Below are positions 59,277-64,000 of a DNA stretch of 64,000 nt, one piece after another. Source of the stretch: Dipylidium caninum (Eukaryota; Platyhelminthes; Cestoda; Cyclophyllidea; Dipylidiidae); assembly GCA_017562135.1 (NCBI GenBank), contig QEYB01001214.1, forward strand, positions 97,762 to 161,761, in the 5' to 3' direction. The stretch's first letter is position 1. Every line of letters begins with the position of its first letter. A program made the translations under genes and the position numbers. The notes under the pieces were generated by a model, which was given only the letters and a program-made list of their open reading frames with translations, ran no database searches and was not told where the DNA came from.

Positions 59277-62200
59277 CCCAACACCATAACACCCAACAAA
59301 GTGGAGAAAGATTTGCCGCTCAAGCAGAACGATGGTTAGAGGAATGGCATGACCCAGAAACCAAACTGCTAAGTTGAAGCGCACCAAAAGCCTAAAGCTC
59401 AGTCTCTCTGAAAGAAAGCTTTAAGTGTCCCTTGCGGTGCGCGGAGTTTTTTTGGCTCTCCGCTCGAGTTTCCGGAATCTTCTCTGTCTAGCAGCTTTTC
59501 GTCACGCAAATACTAAACCTACTCTCAAATAAATTATTTTACTTAGGTAATGAATTTTGTAATGTGTTGCTTGTCATTGCCTGGTACGTCAAAGGAGAAA
59601 TGAAAATAGCATTAAACAAGATAATTTAGGTAACATTGTTGAGATGTCCCCATAATTCAAGGCCACCGGCCTTGTCCAAGTGCAAATATTATTGCCGACA
59701 AGGGTGTGAATTTAAGCAAACAAGGGTACCCATTTCATCTAAACAAGGGATGTGAGAACTCGTATGAAATTGCCGAAAAGTCAGTAATTACTACTCCACA
59801 ATAAACGTGTCGATTTCAGCAATGTGTATGCTTGGCTTACCTCTTTTCTCATCCTATTGATCCATGGAAATACTTATCTAAGGTAAAGATGTGTTTTTGA
59901 GGTGTAGGAGGTTAATTAAATAGCAAAATATGTAGTTAGGGCTCTTGCCAATGTTCATACGTTTACTCACGTGATTTAGTTTCAGTCGCAAGCCTAGCAA
60001 CCCTTTTTACGTGTTTTCACCAACGTCCTCAAGGAGAAAAAATGTGAAATATTTTTTGCGTTTTTTTAAATAACGTCTCCTTTCAATGTCGCTACTAAAC
60101 ATTGGCAAAAGGAGAGAGTCTGAATGAAGTTACCACCCATGTGTTTTACAAGGAAGGATACATTATGAAATGAAAGTTCAGAAGTTAAAAAAGGAAGAAT
60201 CTGAAACAAGTGTCCATTACGCGACTCTCATTGATTACGTCTATAATCGGCAATTAACAAAGTGAATTTAGCAATACTGTTCCAGGATCGAAGAATGTCA
60301 TCGTAATTTGAAAAAGGGTCCGAAAAACATAAATTAACGTTTAAACGGATTAATGCGGTCAATGATACTTGTAAATTATGTAACGCACTGAGTAATATAT
60401 TCATTGGAAAGGCCATAATAGAAAGTAGATTTACGATTTATTTTCATTGTGCGGTAGCGGCTCAGGAATCTAACAGGTCCACGTATACAGAGAACGGTAA
60501 AATAATTGCCGTGGTGCATCTCATTACGGAGACTATAAATAATGCAGAGGAATTTCAAAGAACGTTGAAGACAGTCGTCAATTCCCAAGTCGTTTCCAAT
60601 ATTCATTTAAGTATTCGCAAAAAAGATATTTAAGACAATATCAATGGCAGCGTGGCAGCTACTAAAGGAGTTTGGAGTAAACACCACCTGTACTGATCCG
60701 CTCTCTCTGAGTGGCGCTGCCCGTGCCGTTTCGTAGCCTTCATATGAATTTTGTACATAAACCATATCATTACTCTAGCTTCGTTGTCCTTAGTCATTTG
60801 TTTAATAGGCAAGAATTATATGCTGCCTGGGTTTTCTTTCTCATTCAATCCAATTGCTGTAATAACTAGTAAATTTGAGTATCTCGGAAACCCTTTACCA
60901 TGGGTGAGTCTCAAGAGGCGGCACCCGTATCAACTAACACTGGTGGTTCGTCTTGCATTAGGGTAAGCGGTACAAGTTTTTCAGATGTCGTACCATCGTG
61001 TCCTAATTAATTTTTTTAGCTAAATGCTCACAGCAACCAACAAATTTCTTTTCGTCAAACTATCTTAAGAGCCAAATTTTGCGTATAAATATATATGTTT
61101 CATTAATCAGCATTCAATGAATTAAACCCATGTATCTTAAATCATTCTAACAACCAGTTTTGGCCTTTTCAAAATGACCTACGTTATTTCGAACCAATCG
61201 ATTTGTCCTAACAGCGGTGAGGCGTTAGTGCTGACTGGCTAATAGGCTGTTGTGCGGCGCCTCGAGGTTTATTATGGACACCCAACAAGTCTCATTCGTT
61301 GGGTTTCTGGTGGTTCTCTTAAAGATTATCAACATTGCGAAAGAAGAAACACTTCTTGCTACAGAACATGTGAACGGTGTCCTCCTGGGGTTTGGCTGTG
61401 GGTAATACCCTCGGAGAATCACGAACTGTTTTTCTTTGCCGAAAAATCCTTGATGATGACCAGGCGGGACAATGATGCACTTAACGCATATGAATATGAT
61501 ATGATAGGAGGATGCGTGAGGCAAGACATTTTTGTCTTATTTTTTTTTTCATCTAGATAATTCTGACTACCTCAGCGTCGGGTATTACCTCGGTGGTTAC
61601 GGATGCTCATTTCTGACCCGCTCCTTCTTGAGACCTCTGTTCCAATATCAAGCACTTGTTTCTGAAGCCGTTTTGCTTACCTATGATCACTTCGTGTGCG
61701 ACTCGGGGTCAGCAAGGTCTCAAGTCTTACCGGTTATCAAAAGTTATCTATGATGCCATGCTTGAACAGAGAAGCGTTTGCGTTTAATAGGAAACTCAAA
61801 AAGTAAGCTGTTTTAATCAACTTTTCATTTATTTCAAATGTGGGATGTAACATCTCCCTTATTTTTTTAGAGTCCTGAGATCTCATGGGAATGTGTGAGT
61901 TATACTGTTGCTGTTTTCATGAAAATCCAATTTAAAATAAGTTCGAGCATTGGAAGTTTGAGTCATCAAATGTTTCACTTAATATGGGTTAAGTTTAATG
62001 ATGTAACTGTTACCCGAGCTTGAAGTTGTCTGTAATGTACACTCTCCTCTTCGGCAAACCCGATCGAGCCTTATTGTTTAAACATTATTTTGCGCAGGAC
62101 CTATCTTTGCATAATGGGAAAACCAATTTTACTCGATTACTGGAGGAAGCTGCCAACTAGTGTGGAAAACTCTACACTCGCCGCATTCTTTTAAAAGATA

Positions 62201-64000
62201 TGGTGGACGCAGTCCGATGAGAAGGTTACCGGACACGACTCAGATTAAATCCCGTAATAGTTTCTCTCGGCCTCCATTTAAGCATGGCCAGTGATTTGGA
62301 GCAGCACTGCGGTCCCTCATTCAACGCCTGGATAATATCTGTGAACTCCAATAACAACTATCAGCGACTCTACTCAAGTTGGGGGCTTTAGCTGTCTCCA
62401 GGGTACATCCTTCAGCTTAATTATTTTTGCGCTTTGAGTTTCCCGGCAGCTTTTCGTGAAGTCCTTTATTTTTAAACTTGTAGGAACAAAGGATTAAGGA
62501 ATTGGCACAATGCGGTTGGAAACTGCTCTGGCATCCTGTCAGCTGACCTTTACTCCCTCAGGTATCGCCCAACTAGCGGGACAGACTGTAGGGAAACTTA
62601 TGCTCGCTGAGGCCCATTCATCAATACAGATCTGGAGTTTCTGATGTAGCTGACTCCGAGTAAACTTTTGTCTATAATTCTAATCGTGTGATTGGAATAT
62701 GTGTATTTGTGAATGTTTTGCGACTCTTGATTTTTGGCCACCGTTTAGTAGTCCTCACTGTGTTGCGGGACTTCATGGTGCGTTACCTTATGTAAATTTT
62801 GAGCTTCAAATCTGGATATCACTTCGTGTATCGGCTTTCTGGGTTTTTCAGAACTTGTCATTATATTTCGCTACGGGCCGGCTGTACTTCCTGGCATTCT
62901 AAAATTTTATGGCTCATGCCACTAAATTTGTTTCGTGGTTGCCTACCATGACTTTAGTCCTCGGAAAAAGCTAATGCTCGACTCATAAGGTGGGAAAATC
63001 TTTTCATGGTCAATAAACGTTAAGATCCACTTACTTTGGTACATTTGAGTATTTACTTTTCTGTGATCAGCTAAATTAGGTAACATTTTACTGAATAGGT
63101 AAGAACACTCTTAGCTAATTATGGACGTTTACAGATCCTTAATTTATTAATTTTTCTGGCCAATTCTTTGCCACATTGAATTTCTGCTTGGCATTAAAAA
63201 CTTCATCATAGGCTTTCACATTCGAGTGAAACTACCCGTATTTTTTTAGAAATACTATCAGTAATTTCATTTTCAACACTAAATGGAGGATAATTTTTGT
63301 GTTGATAACTAATGGACCTCGGAACAGGTCAGCTACTTACTGGCGTACTTTCGGGATGTATAATTATACGCACTTATTTACTTTCCGACAGGAACTGTGC
63401 GAGGTGGGGGGGGGGTGCATTATTGTAACACCACTGAAATGCATTTTGTAGCAAATTAATGGAAGAACTTAAATGTTTCGCCAGTGTTATTTGGAACTCA
63501 ATGCAAACGGTGATTGTCTCCCAGTCAATGGATTCGAATAGATCCATGGTACTCAAACTCAGACTAACAAAGAGAGATCGTTATGTAATTCGCAGGAAAA
63601 AGAGACACGATTCAGACGTAGAATACACACCAAGAGGACAGCAAAAAAGTAGGGGGCAAAGTTTGGCTGGGGGAATGGGAGTGTGAAGCAGGACGAGGGG
63701 TGCGTGGTGATTTTTTTTGTAACATTTGTACAGCCCGTGTGGCGTCTCTCCAGGAGTCTGAAATGTTGCGGTTTACAAAATAACGACGCTAATTAGACCG
63801 GTTCAGTAGTGTCGTTTGTGGAGGGGATGTGGCATCTAGCAGGCGGGGAGGAGGGCCGATGCACAATGTTGACGAGGTCGGAATGACCCGTGGCATTCAG
63901 GTGCACACAGTTTTGCTTCTCATGGCCTCCGCACAGCTCCTTGATGGGCTTGTATGGATTGTAGCGGCTCGCTGTCGGACAAGGTCATCATTGCAAAGAG
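59277..64000. repeat. Right arm of the giant palindrome
   Basis: Reverse complement of the left arm, still matching (54,197 region) at the last base of the window, so the arm may continue. It carries a second, more heavily interrupted eIF3h and, at 63,860-64,000 on the minus strand, a copy of the protocadherin 3' flank. Confidence 0.95.
61274..62663 (+). pseudogene. EIF3H: eIF3 subunit H, right-arm copy with many frameshifts
   Basis: All parts of the left-arm gene are present in order on the plus strand. Exon 1 starts at the ATG at 61,274 and reaches about 61,531. Exon 2 is about 61,557-61,802, exon 3 about 62,098-62,402 and exon 4 about 62,484-62,663 (TAA). Exon 2 reads cleanly through the MPN core (YLSVGYYLGGYGCSFLTR and LFQYQALVSEAV) where the left arm is broken. 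Exons 3 and 4 carry one-base insertions and deletions where the left arm is intact. The pattern is not that of a processed pseudogene, because the introns are retained and the breaks are one-base indels without accumulated substitutions. It is labelled a pseudogene only because the frame is broken as given; a low-quality duplicate assembly of the same gene is the better explanation. Confidence 0.8.

Noticed and set aside
63459..63686. 75-codon basic ORF near the end of the right arm
   Set aside because: It lies in the intergenic region mirrored at 54.5-54.7 kb, is disrupted in the other arm and has no family signature.
54197..64000. Palindrome as a giant transposon with long inverted repeats
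   Set aside because: The arms contain a conserved host gene with introns (eIF3h) and host 3' flank, and no transposase is visible between them.
1..64000. CRISPR arrays, operons, prophage or bacterial origin
   Set aside because: Genes are split by spliceosomal introns and encode animal-type proteins. No regularly spaced direct repeats were seen.

Overview
This window is eukaryotic DNA. Coding sequence comes as short phase-matched exons bounded by GT–AG (one GC–AG) introns, and most of the window is intronic or intergenic with dispersed repeats and microsatellites. Two conserved animal genes can be read: a protocadherin and the translation factor subunit eIF3h. The moderate GC content, exon style, decayed repeats and divergent animal proteins fit a parasitic flatworm, perhaps a cestode. 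That placement is inference and the species is not identified.

Layout. Positions 1-22,700 hold no recognisable gene, only low-confidence orphan exon candidates (4750-4881, 10364-10426) and a repeat family (about 9.43-9.79 and 12.96-13.70 kb). A possible 5' exon ends at 22,928. From 23,207 to at least 53,602, and probably 53,944, the plus strand carries one protocadherin gene. I trace 11 exons with full phase agreement plus two less certain 3' exons, giving about 1,240 residues: signal peptide, seven cadherin (EC) repeats, one transmembrane helix and a cytoplasmic tail of about 270 residues. The big introns (6.3, 9.3, 2.9, 2.6 and 2.6 kb) carry most of the repeats. Family A has three copies. 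Family B is a DNA-transposon-like element of about 1.1 kb with inverted termini, in three copies and one fragment. A near-identical inverted repeat of 643 bp brackets the exons for EC7, the membrane helix and the first tail segments.

From about 54,197 to the window end the sequence is a giant palindrome: a left arm to about 58,950, a spacer of about 326 bp, and a right arm from about 59,277 that is still matching at 64,000. Each arm carries eIF3h, on the minus strand in the left arm and the plus strand in the right. The arms differ by many scattered, mostly single-base indels and homopolymer-length changes that break the eIF3h frame at different points in each arm. The likeliest reading is one locus represented twice by noisy long-read data (a fold-back or assembly artefact). 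A real recent inverted duplication remains possible.

The protocadherin (adhesion at the plasma membrane) and eIF3h (cytosolic translation initiation) have no functional link. In the left arm they lie tail to tail, with about 1.6 kb between their stop codons.
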